From: Thermoflexia bacterium
GTDB lineage: Bacteria; Chloroflexota; Anaerolineae; B4-G1
Length of the DNA stretch: 32,176 nt
Reading direction: 5' to 3'
Assembly: GCA_011192155.1 (NCBI GenBank)
Contig: DUEK01000132.1
Coordinates: 1 to 32,176 of the forward strand
The translations under genes and the position numbers were made by a program. Positions within the stretch are counted from its first letter, which is position 1. Each line of letters begins with the position of its first letter. Shown in pieces: positions 7,171 to 14,880 of the stretch. The notes below the pieces were generated by a model. It was not told where the DNA came from, made no database searches, and worked only from the letters and a program-made list of their open reading frames with translations.

Positions 7171-7231
7171 CAAGTCAACCGAACGAGTAGATGCGGAGAT
7201 GGTATACCCGTCTACTCGTTTGATGTACTTG
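7171..7231 (+). promoter_or_regulatory. rpsO-pnp intergenic hairpin
   Basis: A perfect 10-bp inverted repeat, AACGAGTAGA (7182-7191) with TCTACTCGTT (7211-7220), with partial outer pairing (CAAGT near 7171, ACTTG near 7227). No U-run follows directly. Its position matches the RNase III-processed stem in the E. coli pnp leader used for PNPase autoregulation; here that is inference. A weak terminator is the alternative. The rest of the 215-base gap to pnp carries a smaller hairpin (ATTGTC/GACAAT near 7283-7302). Confidence 0.5.
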
Positions 7232-7373
7232 TTGAAAAAAGTTCTAGTTTAGGAGGTTAGGCGCAGGTCCAGGAATTGGAGATTGTCCCGTAGCGTGACA
7301 ATGAGCAGATTGTTACGAGACACCCTCCAGTCCCTGACCGCCGCGCCGGCCTCAAACACGGAGGTGTTAAAAA

Positions 7374-9539
7374 ATGAATAGCAGTAAATTTACCACCACG
7401 TTGGGCGGTGAGGTCGTCACCATCGAGACCGGGAAACTGGCCCAACAGGCAGGCGGTGCGGTCACAGTTCGCTGCGGCGACACGATGTTGCTCGTCACGG
7501 CGACGATGGCGCGCACTGTCCGTGAGGGAATCGGTTTCTTTCCCCTCACCGTAGACTTTGAGGAACGGCTCTATGCGGCCGGCCGTATCCCTGGTTCTTT
7601 CTTTCGCCGCGAGGGACGGCCGCCCGAATCGGCCATACTTACCATGCGGTTGACCGATCGCCCCATCCGCCCTCTTTTCCCTAAAGGTATGCGGAACGAT
7701 GTGCAAGTCGTCATCACCCCCCTCTCGCACGACGAGGAACACCAACTCGACATTTTGTCCATCATTGGCGCTTCAGCAGCACTCACCATCTCGGATATCC
7801 CATTCGCCGAACCGGTGGGAGCCGCGCGCGTGGGATACGTAGACGGCGAGTTTGTCATCATTCCGGTCATATCACAGATGGAAAATAGCACGCTTGATCT
7901 GCGGCTGGCCGGCACCGCTGACGCCCTACTGATGGTCGAGGCCGGGGCAGACGAAGTAAGCGAACAGCTAATGATCGAGGCGCTCCGGCGGGGCCACGAA
8001 GCGATACAAGATACAATCCGCGTCCAGAGCGAGATGCGGGCAGCGGTAGGAAAACCGAAGCGCGACTATGTTTCCTACGCCGTCCCCGACGAGTTACGCC
8101 AGATCGTCCGCCAGCAGGTAGGAGACCGGATGCCGGGCGCCATCTATGGCGCAGCGAACAAGCAGGACCTCAACGAGCGGCTGCGGGCCTTGCGGGGTGA
8201 GCTGACCAAGAATCTAAAAGAGCAATGGACCGAAAAAGACATCAGAGAAGCGTTCGATGAGCTAGAGCGCGAGGTCATTCGCACGCGCACCATCGAGGAA
8301 GGCATCCGCGCCGACGGTCGAGACACTCGAACCATCCGGCAACTCTCGTCCGAGGTGGGAATATCGCCACGGGCGCACGGCTCCGGCCTCTTCACTCGCG
8401 GCGAGACCCAGGTGCTTTCCGTCGCCACGCTCGGCACGCCCCGGGAAGAGCAGATGATTGACGACCTTTCACCGCAAGAGGCCAAGCGTTACATACACCA
8501 CTACAACTTTCCGCCCTATTCCACCGGCGAAGCCAGTTTTATGCGCGGCCCCAAACGCCGCGAGATCGGCCACGGCGCGCTGGCCGAGCGGGCGCTGATG
8601 CCGGTGCTCCCCGACAATGGCGAGTTCCCCTACACCATCCGCGTCGTCAGCGAGGCGCTCAGCTCCAACGGCTCAACCTCGATGGCGAGCGTGTGCGGCA
8701 GCACGCTTTCGCTCATGGACGCCGGCGTGCCCATCAAGACGCCGGTCGCCGGCATCGCGATGGGCCTGATGATGGAGGGGGAGCGCTATCGAATCCTGAC
8801 CGATATTCAAGGGTTGGAGGATCACATCGGCGATATGGACTTTAAAGTCGCCGGCACGCGCGAGGGAATCACGGCTCTGCAAATGGACATCAAGGTCGCC
8901 GGCCTCTCCTACGAGATCCTGGCCGAGGCGCTGGAGCAAGCTAACCAGGCGCGTATGCAGATCCTCGATGTGATCGAAACAGCCATCCCCGAACCGCGAG
9001 CAGAACTTTCGCCCTTTGCGCCCCGGATGACGATCCTGCACGTGGACCCCGATAAACTGGGAGCCGTCATTGGCTCTGGCGGCAAGACAGTGCGCGCCAT
9101 CCAAGACGAATTCGACGTGCGCGTTGATATCGAGGACGATGGCAGCATCTATATCGCATCCACCAGTGGGCCGGCTGCGGATAAAGCGCAGGCAATGATC
9201 GAGTCGCTGACCGAGGACGCCGAACTGGGCCACATCTACACCGGGCGCGTCGTGCGCACCACCGACTTTGGCGCGTTCGTCGAAATCCTGCCCGGCAAAG
9301 ACGGGTTGGTACACATCTCGCAACTAGCCGACTATCGCGTCAACAAAGTCGAGGACGTGGCGCGGGTTGGAGACGAGATCATGGTAATGGTGACCAACGT
9401 CGGCGCCGATGGCAAGATCCGTCTTTCGCGCCAAGCCGTGCTGGAAGGATGGACGCTGGAACAAGCTCAAGCATCCGATAGGCCAGGCGGCGGCCGGCGC
9501 GACCGGGGCAACAGAAACAATAGACGCCGGCAACGCTAG
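7374..9539 (+). CDS. pnp: Polyribonucleotide nucleotidyltransferase (PNPase)
   Basis: Phosphorolytic 3'-5' exoribonuclease of mRNA decay. 721 residues, in the normal range. Domain order: first RNase PH domain (about 10-145), helical linker, second RNase PH domain with FMRGPKRREIGHGALAERAL and the DMDFKVAGTREGITALQMDIK metal/phosphate site, a KH domain with GAVIGSGGKT at about 562-571, and an S1 domain (about 620-690, GRVVRTTDFGAFVEILPGKDGLVHIS). The tail is Arg/Asn/Gly-rich, suited to RNA binding. ATG 7374 follows GGAGGTG by a few bases. It lies downstream of rpsO and may be co-transcribed. Confidence 0.98.
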   Translation: MNSSKFTTTLGGEVVTIETGKLAQQAGGAVTVRCGDTMLLVTATMARTVREGIGFFPLTVDFEERLYAAGRIPGSFFRREGRPPESAILTMRLTDRPIRPLFPKGMRNDVQVVITPLSHDEEHQLDILSIIGASAALTISDIPFAEPVGAARVGYVDGEFVIIPVISQMENSTLDLRLAGTADALLMVEAGADEVSEQLMIEALRRGHEAIQDTIRVQSEMRAAVGKPKRDYVSYAVPDELRQIVRQQVGDRMPGAIYGAANKQDLNERLRALRGELTKNLKEQWTEKDIREAFDELEREVIRTRTIEEGIRADGRDTRTIRQLSSEVGISPRAHGSGLFTRGETQVLSVATLGTPREEQMIDDLSPQEAKRYIHHYNFPPYSTGEASFMRGPKRREIGHGALAERALMPVLPDNGEFPYTIRVVSEALSSNGSTSMASVCGSTLSLMDAGVPIKTPVAGIAMGLMMEGERYRILTDIQGLEDHIGDMDFKVAGTREGITALQMDIKVAGLSYEILAEALEQANQARMQILDVIETAIPEPRAELSPFAPRMTILHVDPDKLGAVIGSGGKTVRAIQDEFDVRVDIEDDGSIYIASTSGPAADKAQAMIESLTEDAELGHIYTGRVVRTTDFGAFVEILPGKDGLVHISQLADYRVNKVEDVARVGDEIMVMVTNVGADGKIRLSRQAVLEGWTLEQAQASDRPGGGRRDRGNRNNRRRQR

Positions 9540-9558
9540 TCCGAACCAAGAGAACGCT

Positions 9559-10137
9559 ATGGAAGAGATAGTAGCAGAGGTCAAAATCGAGCAGGAACCC
9601 GGCGGCCCTAGGCCCCAAGCGGCGCGATGGTTGCTGCGGGCGCTGCGCGAGGTGGCCGAGACGGTCATCCCGGCAGTCGTCATCGCCCTGATCATCAACC
9701 TCTTCCTGGCCCAGGCCACGCAGGTACTAGGGCAGAGTATGGAACCTAACCTGCACACCGCTCAACGGGTGGTGGTGGAAAAGGTGACGTATCGTTTCTT
9801 CCACGGCCCGCAACGCGGCGACATCGTCGTCATTGATCTGCCGGAACAATCCGATATGCTGATCAAGCGCGTGATCGGGCTGCCCGGCGAGACCATCGAG
9901 GTGCGCGGGGGAGAAGTATTCATCGAAGGGGAACAGCTCGAAGAAGCCTGGACGGTCAACAGCGGCGGGGGCAACTATGGGCCAAAGACCATCCCCCCGC
10001 TGCAAGTTTTCGTCATGGGCGATAACCGGGGCGCTTCCAACGACTCGCGCAACTTTGGGCCGGTGCATATCGAATATATCGTGGGGCACGCATGGTTCTC
10101 GTACTGGCCCGCAGAGTACGTCGGTTTCGTCGAATAG
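9559..10137 (+). CDS. lepB: Signal peptidase I
   Basis: Membrane serine protease that removes Sec/Tat signal peptides on the outer face of the membrane. 192 residues: short cytosolic N-terminus, one membrane segment (about 35-52), then the S26 domain. The catalytic Ser60 is in GQSMEPNL and the general-base Lys103 in MLIKRVIGLPGE; the box MGDNRGASNDSRNFGPV near the end is the conserved E-box. The frame is open upstream to 9409, but ATG 9559 gives the normal N-terminus and lies 19 bases after the pnp stop, so it probably shares the pnp transcript. Confidence 0.95.
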   Translation: MEEIVAEVKIEQEPGGPRPQAARWLLRALREVAETVIPAVVIALIINLFLAQATQVLGQSMEPNLHTAQRVVVEKVTYRFFHGPQRGDIVVIDLPEQSDMLIKRVIGLPGETIEVRGGEVFIEGEQLEEAWTVNSGGGNYGPKTIPPLQVFVMGDNRGASNDSRNFGPVHIEYIVGHAWFSYWPAEYVGFVE

Positions 10138-10164
10138 AGGCGTGGTCGCCACGCCCAACAACAC

Positions 10165-10203
10165 AAAACCCCAGGTTTCTTAAAGAAACCTGGGGTCTTT
10201 TTT
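10165..10203. terminator. Bidirectional rho-independent terminator
   Basis: A perfect 13-bp stem (10169-10181 with 10183-10195) is followed by TCTTTTTT on the plus strand and TTTTGTGTTG on the minus strand. It separates lepB from the convergent DUF5666-type gene and can serve both. Confidence 0.92.
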
Positions 10204-10214
10204 ATCCAGACCAA

Positions 10215-11576
10215 TTACGGCCGTTTATGGCCGCCCCTGTCTCGCGGCCCGCCCCGAGGCTTGCCTTCCAACACCGCTACGCCCGTAGCCTGTAGCGTAC
10301 CGTCCTCGTTCCACGCTCCCCGCGCACCGACCGAATCGCCAACCGTGATGTCGTCGAGGCTGGGGGTTTCCACGTCGGGCACGCGATATTGCGTTTCCGC
10401 GTCCACCAGCGCCGTCACTGGACCTTGAGGAGTGCCCAGCACGATGGATGTGGCGACCACATCCCTACTCCCGACGCTGATGACTCGCCCACGCGCGTTT
10501 CCCTGTTGCCCCGCTCGCCGCCCACCGACCACGCCGACGGCGACGGCCCGGAAGGCCATATCGCTCTCCCACGCGCCGACCGCCGTCACCCGCTCGCCGA
10601 TCTCGACATCGTCCAGGGTAGCCTCCTCGACGCCGGGGGTGCGAAAGATGGTGTCGCCATCGGTGAGGATGTTCACCTTCCCGCCGAGGGTGTCCAGGAC
10701 CAGAGTCGTCCCGTTGATAGCAAAGGCTTCGCCGTTCAGGCGCGCCACCTGCTCCGGCAGCACGATCACGAGAGTAGCCCGCACGACGCCATCCGCGTCA
10801 GCCTCACCCTCGCCGGCGACGTGGTCGCCCACGTGCAGATCGGCGATGGAGGGGTTATCCACGCCGGACACGCGGAACTCGGTCGCTTCGTCGGTCAGTA
10901 CCGAGAACTCGCGTCCTCTGCCGGCGCGGAGGGTAAAGGTATCCCCTTCAACCGCCGTCACCTCGCCTTGCAGCCTCCCCTGGCGTGGCCCGACGCGCGG
11001 TGAGGCGATCATCTGCGCCAGCAGGCTGCCATCGGGATTGAGCGTTCCCTTGAGGACGATCTTCATCCCTTCCACCAGGTCATCCAGGCCAGGATCCTCC
11101 ACGTCAGAGACGCGGTACGCGGTCTCGCCATCCACGTGGACAGTCGCCGGGCCGTGCTCGGTCTCAACCATCAGAGTGTCGTCGCCGATGCTATCCAGTT
11201 TGCCGGCCAGCGGGAAAGGGCGGTTGGGTTCCAGTCGCGCCACGCCAAAGGCGTGAAAGGTACCTCCCTCCTCCTCCCACCAACCGCTCGCGGCTACGGT
11301 ATCTCCAATGGCGAGATCGTCCAGGCTGCCGCCTTCCGTATCAGGGATGCGGAAACGGGTATTGGCGTCAGTGACGAGGGCCACGGAACCGATAGGTGTG
11401 GCGAGCGTCAGCGGCCCATTCTCGATGGTCTCAATCAGGCCATAGACGCGGGCGCCGCGCCGCGCGGGAGTTGCAGACCCACCGGGGCCGTCCGATTGCG
11501 CTGCCGCAGTACCCACAGGGCCAACCACCAAAGTTAGAATCATCGCGCCAGCAAGTAATACGAGTTTTGTCCTCAT
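10215..11576 (-). CDS. Secreted protein with five DUF5666-like repeats
   Basis: 453 residues with a clear signal peptide (hydrophobic core LVLLAGAMILTLVVG, likely cleavage after AAAQ). The mature part is five tandem units of about 70-85 residues, each with a G-x-[IVL]-x-x-[IV] strand, a T-x-[FY]-R-[IV] strand, an aspartate-rich S-[LI]-D-D-[LIV] turn, a V-G-D/E turn and a final A-x-x-[VI] strand. This matches the small beta-barrel (OB-like) DUF5666 architecture. The last ~15 residues are basic (GGPRDRGGHKRP). A ligand-binding or scaffolding envelope role is possible but unproven. GGAGGTGA precedes the ATG. A MITE lies 27 bases upstream of the start. Confidence 0.78.
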   Translation of the reverse strand: MRTKLVLLAGAMILTLVVGPVGTAAAQSDGPGGSATPARRGARVYGLIETIENGPLTLATPIGSVALVTDANTRFRIPDTEGGSLDDLAIGDTVAASGWWEEEGGTFHAFGVARLEPNRPFPLAGKLDSIGDDTLMVETEHGPATVHVDGETAYRVSDVEDPGLDDLVEGMKIVLKGTLNPDGSLLAQMIASPRVGPRQGRLQGEVTAVEGDTFTLRAGRGREFSVLTDEATEFRVSGVDNPSIADLHVGDHVAGEGEADADGVVRATLVIVLPEQVARLNGEAFAINGTTLVLDTLGGKVNILTDGDTIFRTPGVEEATLDDVEIGERVTAVGAWESDMAFRAVAVGVVGGRRAGQQGNARGRVISVGSRDVVATSIVLGTPQGPVTALVDAETQYRVPDVETPSLDDITVGDSVGARGAWNEDGTLQATGVAVLEGKPRGGPRDRGGHKRP

Positions 11577-11610
11577 AGCTTCACCTCCATATAGTGTGAT
11601 AGGTTTTCGC

Positions 11611-11750
11611 GTTACTACTCAGCCGGTTGTTACACAGAGCCTCATAGAGCATTTCACAGAGACGCACTGAGAGAAAATAGAGCTTTTTCTCTGTGAATCT
11701 CTGGCTTCTCGGTGTGCTCTGTGTCCCGACGCGATAGCCTGAGTAGTAAC
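11611..11750. mobile_element. 140-bp MITE with 12-bp terminal repeats and 8-bp target duplication
   Basis: Terminal inverted repeats GTTACTACTCAG (11611-11622) and CTGAGTAGTAAC (11739-11750) are flanked by the direct repeat GTTTTCGC (11603-11610 and 11751-11758). Internally it has degenerate CACAGAG-type inverted repeats and no coding frame. It lies just upstream of the secreted repeat protein gene, in its likely promoter or leader. Confidence 0.9.
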
Positions 11751-11858
11751 GTTTTCGCAATCTTATTTTCGGATACTTGGATTGCCTGGCGGTCAAGGGA
11801 ATGTAAAACCTGTGTAAAACGCCAAAACAAAAAGACGCATTGAGGCAAAAGTCGCACT

Positions 11859-11965
11859 GTTACACAGAGATGCACGGAGAAGACGCCGAGACACGGCGTG
11901 AACAAAAGTTCACACGAAAAGCATTCTGAGGCTCTCCGTGACTCCTCTGTGAGCTTCTGTGTAAC
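11859..11965. repeat. Inverted-repeat element with CACAGAG-type ends
   Basis: GTTACACAGA (11859-11868) and TCTGTGTAAC (11956-11965) are perfect inverted ends; ACGGAGA (11874-11880) and TCTCCGT further in also pair. No target duplication is visible. The periodic purine-rich ends resemble those flanking the GxxExxY pseudogene at 23.6-24.0 kb. The 483-bp gap 11577-12059 therefore holds two small elements and a terminator, and no gene. Confidence 0.55.
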
Positions 11966-11990
11966 AAACGTGTCACTTTTACCGTAATGC

Positions 11991-12027
11991 AAAAAGACCC
12001 CAAGGGTTTAGCAAACCTTTAGGGTCT
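11991..12027 (-). terminator. Rho-independent terminator of the two-component operon
   Basis: Read on the minus strand, a stem of up to 15 bp with internal mismatches (12013-12027 with 11995-12009, three-base loop) is followed by TTTTT. It lies 33 bases after the response regulator stop. Confidence 0.88.
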
Positions 12028-12059
12028 GGCGCCGATTATTTGAAACTCAACTGCGCGTG

Positions 12060-12710
12060 TTAGAGAAATTCTTTCAGGTTATGCTCTACCGCATAAGCGG
12101 CGGCCTCGGCTCTATTGGTCAGATCAAGCTTTCTCAGGACACTGCTGACATAGTTACGCACCGTTCCTTCGCCCAGAAACATTACCCTGGCGATCTCGCG
12201 GTTCGTCTTTCCCTCGGCCACGCAGGCCAGGACGCGCATCTCCTGATCGGTGAGATCGGTGAAAGCCTCCTCCTGCTCTTTGCGGGCCGCTTCGCGCACG
12301 CGGGCAAAGACCCGTTGAGTGAGAGCAGGGTCCAAGAGCGCCTCCCCCCCACCCACCGCCTCCACCGCATGGATCAGGTCGTTGCTGCCGATCTGCTTGA
12401 GTACGTAACCGCACGCTCCGGCAGAGATGGCGTCGAACAACATCTCGTCCTCGGCGTAGGAGGTGAGCATGATGACCTTGATCTCTGGCGCCTGCTCGAC
12501 GATCTTGCGGCAGGCGTCAATACCGCTGCCGCCCGGCAGCCGGATGTCCATCACCACGACGTCGGGCCGCAGCAACAGGGCCTTTTGAACGGCATCTCTG
12601 GCCGTGGCTGCCTCACCCGCGACCATGAAACCTGGGTGACGATCCAGAAGGGTGCTCAAACCCAGCCGCACCACCTCGTGATCGTCCACAATGAGAATTC
12701 TGAGTGTCAT
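12060..12710 (-). CDS. NarL/FixJ-family response regulator
   Basis: Two-component transcription factor of 216 residues. The receiver domain (1-120) carries the acidic pair DD at 9-10, the phospho-acceptor Asp55 in VVMDIRLPG, the conserved Thr in MLTSY and Lys in VLKQ. The C-terminal LuxR-type helix-turn-helix (about 150-210) reads [22 protein letters not shown], then [14 protein letters not shown]. It lies 17 bases downstream of the histidine kinase, which surely phosphorylates it, and both end at the terminator at 11991-12027. The regulon cannot be read from the sequence. Confidence 0.95.
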   Translation of the reverse strand: MTLRILIVDDHEVVRLGLSTLLDRHPGFMVAGEAATARDAVQKALLLRPDVVVMDIRLPGGSGIDACRKIVEQAPEIKVIMLTSYAEDEMLFDAISAGACGYVLKQIGSNDLIHAVEAVGGGEALLDPALTQRVFARVREAARKEQEEAFTDLTDQEMRVLACVAEGKTNREIARVMFLGEGTVRNYVSSVLRKLDLTNRAEAAAYAVEHNLKEFL

Positions 12711-12727
12711 ATCACCTCTTTCAACAG

Positions 12728-14110
12728 TTAGTACGGCACCGCAAGAGTCAGTGTCATGCCTTTGTTTGGCTCTGTATCAATATCCAGCGCGCCGTCTACC
12801 AGGCGAGCGCGCTCGCGCATGTTCCTCAACCCGTGCCCCTTGTTGACCGGCAAGTTCGAGACCCCCACCCCATCGTCGGAGATGACGAGTTGCAGTTCGC
12901 TTGTTTGGTATTGCAAGCGCACCTCGACCCGCCGGGCCTGGGCGTGCCGGGCTACGTTAGTCAACGCCTCGCGCGCAATTTGGAAAATGTGCTGCCGTCG
13001 CTCGATCCCCAGCCGGCCCTCACTCTCGCCCTCGACGACGAACTCTGTTTCCAGCAACGTGTTGACGCGAAATTCTTCGAGCATCTTGACCATGCCTGTC
13101 TCTAGATCATCGGCCAACTGCTTACCGCGCAGGTCAAAGATGTAGCGGCGGATGTCCTGGATCGTCTGGTTGAGGCTGTCTATCGCGCGGGCCAGTTGGG
13201 AGCGCGCAACCTCTGGCTCGTCGGAAATGCTGTGCTGGGCGCCTTCCAGCATGAGGCCGGCGGCATAGATGGATTGGATGATGCCATCGTGCAGTTCTCG
13301 ACCGATGCGCTCTCGCTCTCTGACCAATACCTGTCTGCGCTCTGCGTTCTCCAGCCACAATTCGATCTCGCTCAAGACCACGCCCAGCGTTCGCGCAATC
13401 CCGTAGGTGATGGCGAGTCCGCACAGCCCACGCAAAAGCGAGATGGGAACGCCCGTCGCCCGCAAAAGCGCATCCTGGTTGAGCCAACTGGCGGGAAAGA
13501 ACGGTGCAGCCGGGCCAATCAGCCCGCTAAGAAGAGCAAAGAATACCAGGGCGATCCCAGTAACACGGAGCGGAATCTTGACCAGCAGCAACCGCTCGCG
13601 TCCGATGGTGCGATATGCCTGGCGGCGCAGCCCCCACGCTCCCAGCAGGCCGCCGGGCAACGCCAACCCGTAGCGGGCGACGATCTCGCCGCCCAGCCAA
13701 ATCTGCTCCACAGGCGCGCCGGCCACGCGGGCGACAGTCAAGCCGATCAACCACAAAGCAGCGATCCCGCCGATAATCGTCCAACACTCTCGATCTCGCC
13801 TTTCCAGCGACATGAATATCTGCAAGGCAAAAGTCAACAGAAAGGCATAGCCAGCGCCCAGCAGAAGCAATCGCAGCCAGGAGAGTAGAGGGGATGAATC
13901 GCCTGATGGCCCAATCCACAGGGGGCTCCAAGCCACCAACGCCTCGCAGAATCCAAAGGCGGCCAAGAGCAAGAGGTTGCGCGCCACCTCTATGCGCGCG
14001 CTGCGGCGGGCCAGGAAGAGGATGGAAAAACCCAACACGAAAAAGGCCTGCCCATAAAAGAGCGACAGCGCTAGTTGATGAGCAACAAAAACGTCCCGCA
14101 ACCAGGCCAT
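12728..14110 (-). CDS. Membrane histidine kinase, HisKA_3 type
   Basis: Sensor kinase of 460 residues. The first ~245 residues contain about seven hydrophobic segments with short loops and no large extracytoplasmic domain, so the signal is probably sensed in or at the membrane. The dimerisation/phosphoacceptor helix has [17 protein letters not shown] with His274, the NarX/DesK/LiaS-type H-box. The ATPase domain has the N-box [11 protein letters not shown] (Asn385), DDGVGV and [11 protein letters not shown]. The next gene is its cognate NarL-type regulator. The N-terminal sensor module is not one I can name. Confidence 0.93.
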   Translation of the reverse strand: MAWLRDVFVAHQLALSLFYGQAFFVLGFSILFLARRSARIEVARNLLLLAAFGFCEALVAWSPLWIGPSGDSSPLLSWLRLLLLGAGYAFLLTFALQIFMSLERRDRECWTIIGGIAALWLIGLTVARVAGAPVEQIWLGGEIVARYGLALPGGLLGAWGLRRQAYRTIGRERLLLVKIPLRVTGIALVFFALLSGLIGPAAPFFPASWLNQDALLRATGVPISLLRGLCGLAITYGIARTLGVVLSEIELWLENAERRQVLVRERERIGRELHDGIIQSIYAAGLMLEGAQHSISDEPEVARSQLARAIDSLNQTIQDIRRYIFDLRGKQLADDLETGMVKMLEEFRVNTLLETEFVVEGESEGRLGIERRQHIFQIAREALTNVARHAQARRVEVRLQYQTSELQLVISDDGVGVSNLPVNKGHGLRNMRERARLVDGALDIDTEPNKGMTLTLAVPY

Positions 14111-14187
14111 TCAAAATCCGACTTTCTTGCAATTGCTTGCTCAATGTAATTACTACTCACAGCCCTCTCACCATGCGAGGTCTCCCA

Positions 14188-14757
14188 TCAGTAGTAAAAC
14201 TGATCCGTTAGCACACTGCCTGCATCGTCAACCTCCACCCCCTCCATTTCGAGCAGGGCGCGCTTCATATTGAGACCGCCCTGATACCCACCCAGGCGGC
14301 CATCGGCCCGGATCGTCCGGTGGCAAGGGATAATGACTGGAAAGGGGTTGCGCGCCAGAGCGTTGCCGACCGCGCGCGCGGCTCGCGGGGTTCCCAGGCT
14401 TTTGGCGATCCTCCCATAGGTGCTCACCCAGCCCCGGGGAACCTCGTGCTCAGCCAGGAGCACTTTTCTTTGAAACTCGGAATATCGTTCGAGCGCCAAG
14501 AGGCCAAGATTGAGTTCTATGGATTCTCCTGCTAGAAAGCGTTGCACGCGCTCACCGAGTTCTGCTATCGCGGGGCACGAGAGAGAACTTGCGCCGGGAA
14601 AGTTCATCTGGATAACGTCCTCCGCCGGCGTCTGTTCGTCGGGGAGAAACAGGCGATACACCTTTGGCCCGGTCTCAATCTCCCACCAGACAATGCTCAA
14701 CGCGCCAAAAGCGGACGGTGCGAGCACGTATGAGAATGGGCCTAGTTTCATTTCCAT
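14188..14757 (-). CDS. ogt: Methylated-DNA--protein-cysteine methyltransferase
   Basis: Suicide DNA repair protein that takes the alkyl group from O6-alkylguanine onto a cysteine. 189 residues from the chosen start. The active site is PCHR with Cys145, preceded by the helix-turn-helix region STYGRIAKSLGTPRAARAVGNALARNPFPVIIP and followed by GRLGGYQGGLNMKRALLEMEG. The frame is open to 14859, but GGAGGGG just upstream of ATG 14757 and the position of the N-terminal domain support this start (ATG 14751 is possible). A short C-terminal extension follows the usual end of the family. Confidence 0.93.
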   Translation of the reverse strand: MEMKLGPFSYVLAPSAFGALSIVWWEIETGPKVYRLFLPDEQTPAEDVIQMNFPGASSLSCPAIAELGERVQRFLAGESIELNLGLLALERYSEFQRKVLLAEHEVPRGWVSTYGRIAKSLGTPRAARAVGNALARNPFPVIIPCHRTIRADGRLGGYQGGLNMKRALLEMEGVEVDDAGSVLTDQFYY

Positions 14758-14808
14758 ATCCCCTCCGCTACGATTTACACACAAATCATCCGCAGGCCAG
14801 TCGCGCAC

Positions 14809-14850
14809 TCGCAAAACAAATCGCCCCGACACACCGAAATGAGCCGGGGC
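14809..14850 (-). terminator. Terminator of the hdr-fdh operon
   Basis: On the minus strand, GCCCCG (complement of 14845-14850) pairs with CGGGGC (complement of 14823-14828), followed by GATTTGTTTTG. It is 31 bases after the fdhA stop. The same tail type occurs after the terminator stem at 28999-29021. Confidence 0.55.
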
Positions 14851-14880
14851 AATCTCCATTCTATCCTTATATTCTCTGCT

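Noticed and set aside
11628-11965. CACAGAG-rich stretches as a CRISPR array
   Set aside because: The repeats are short, degenerate and inverted rather than regularly spaced direct repeats, and no cas genes are present.
14150-14197. TTACTACT/AGTAGTAA inverted pair as another copy of the 11611-11750 MITE
   Set aside because: Only 8 bases match, one arm overlaps the ogt stop, and no target duplication is present; too weak.
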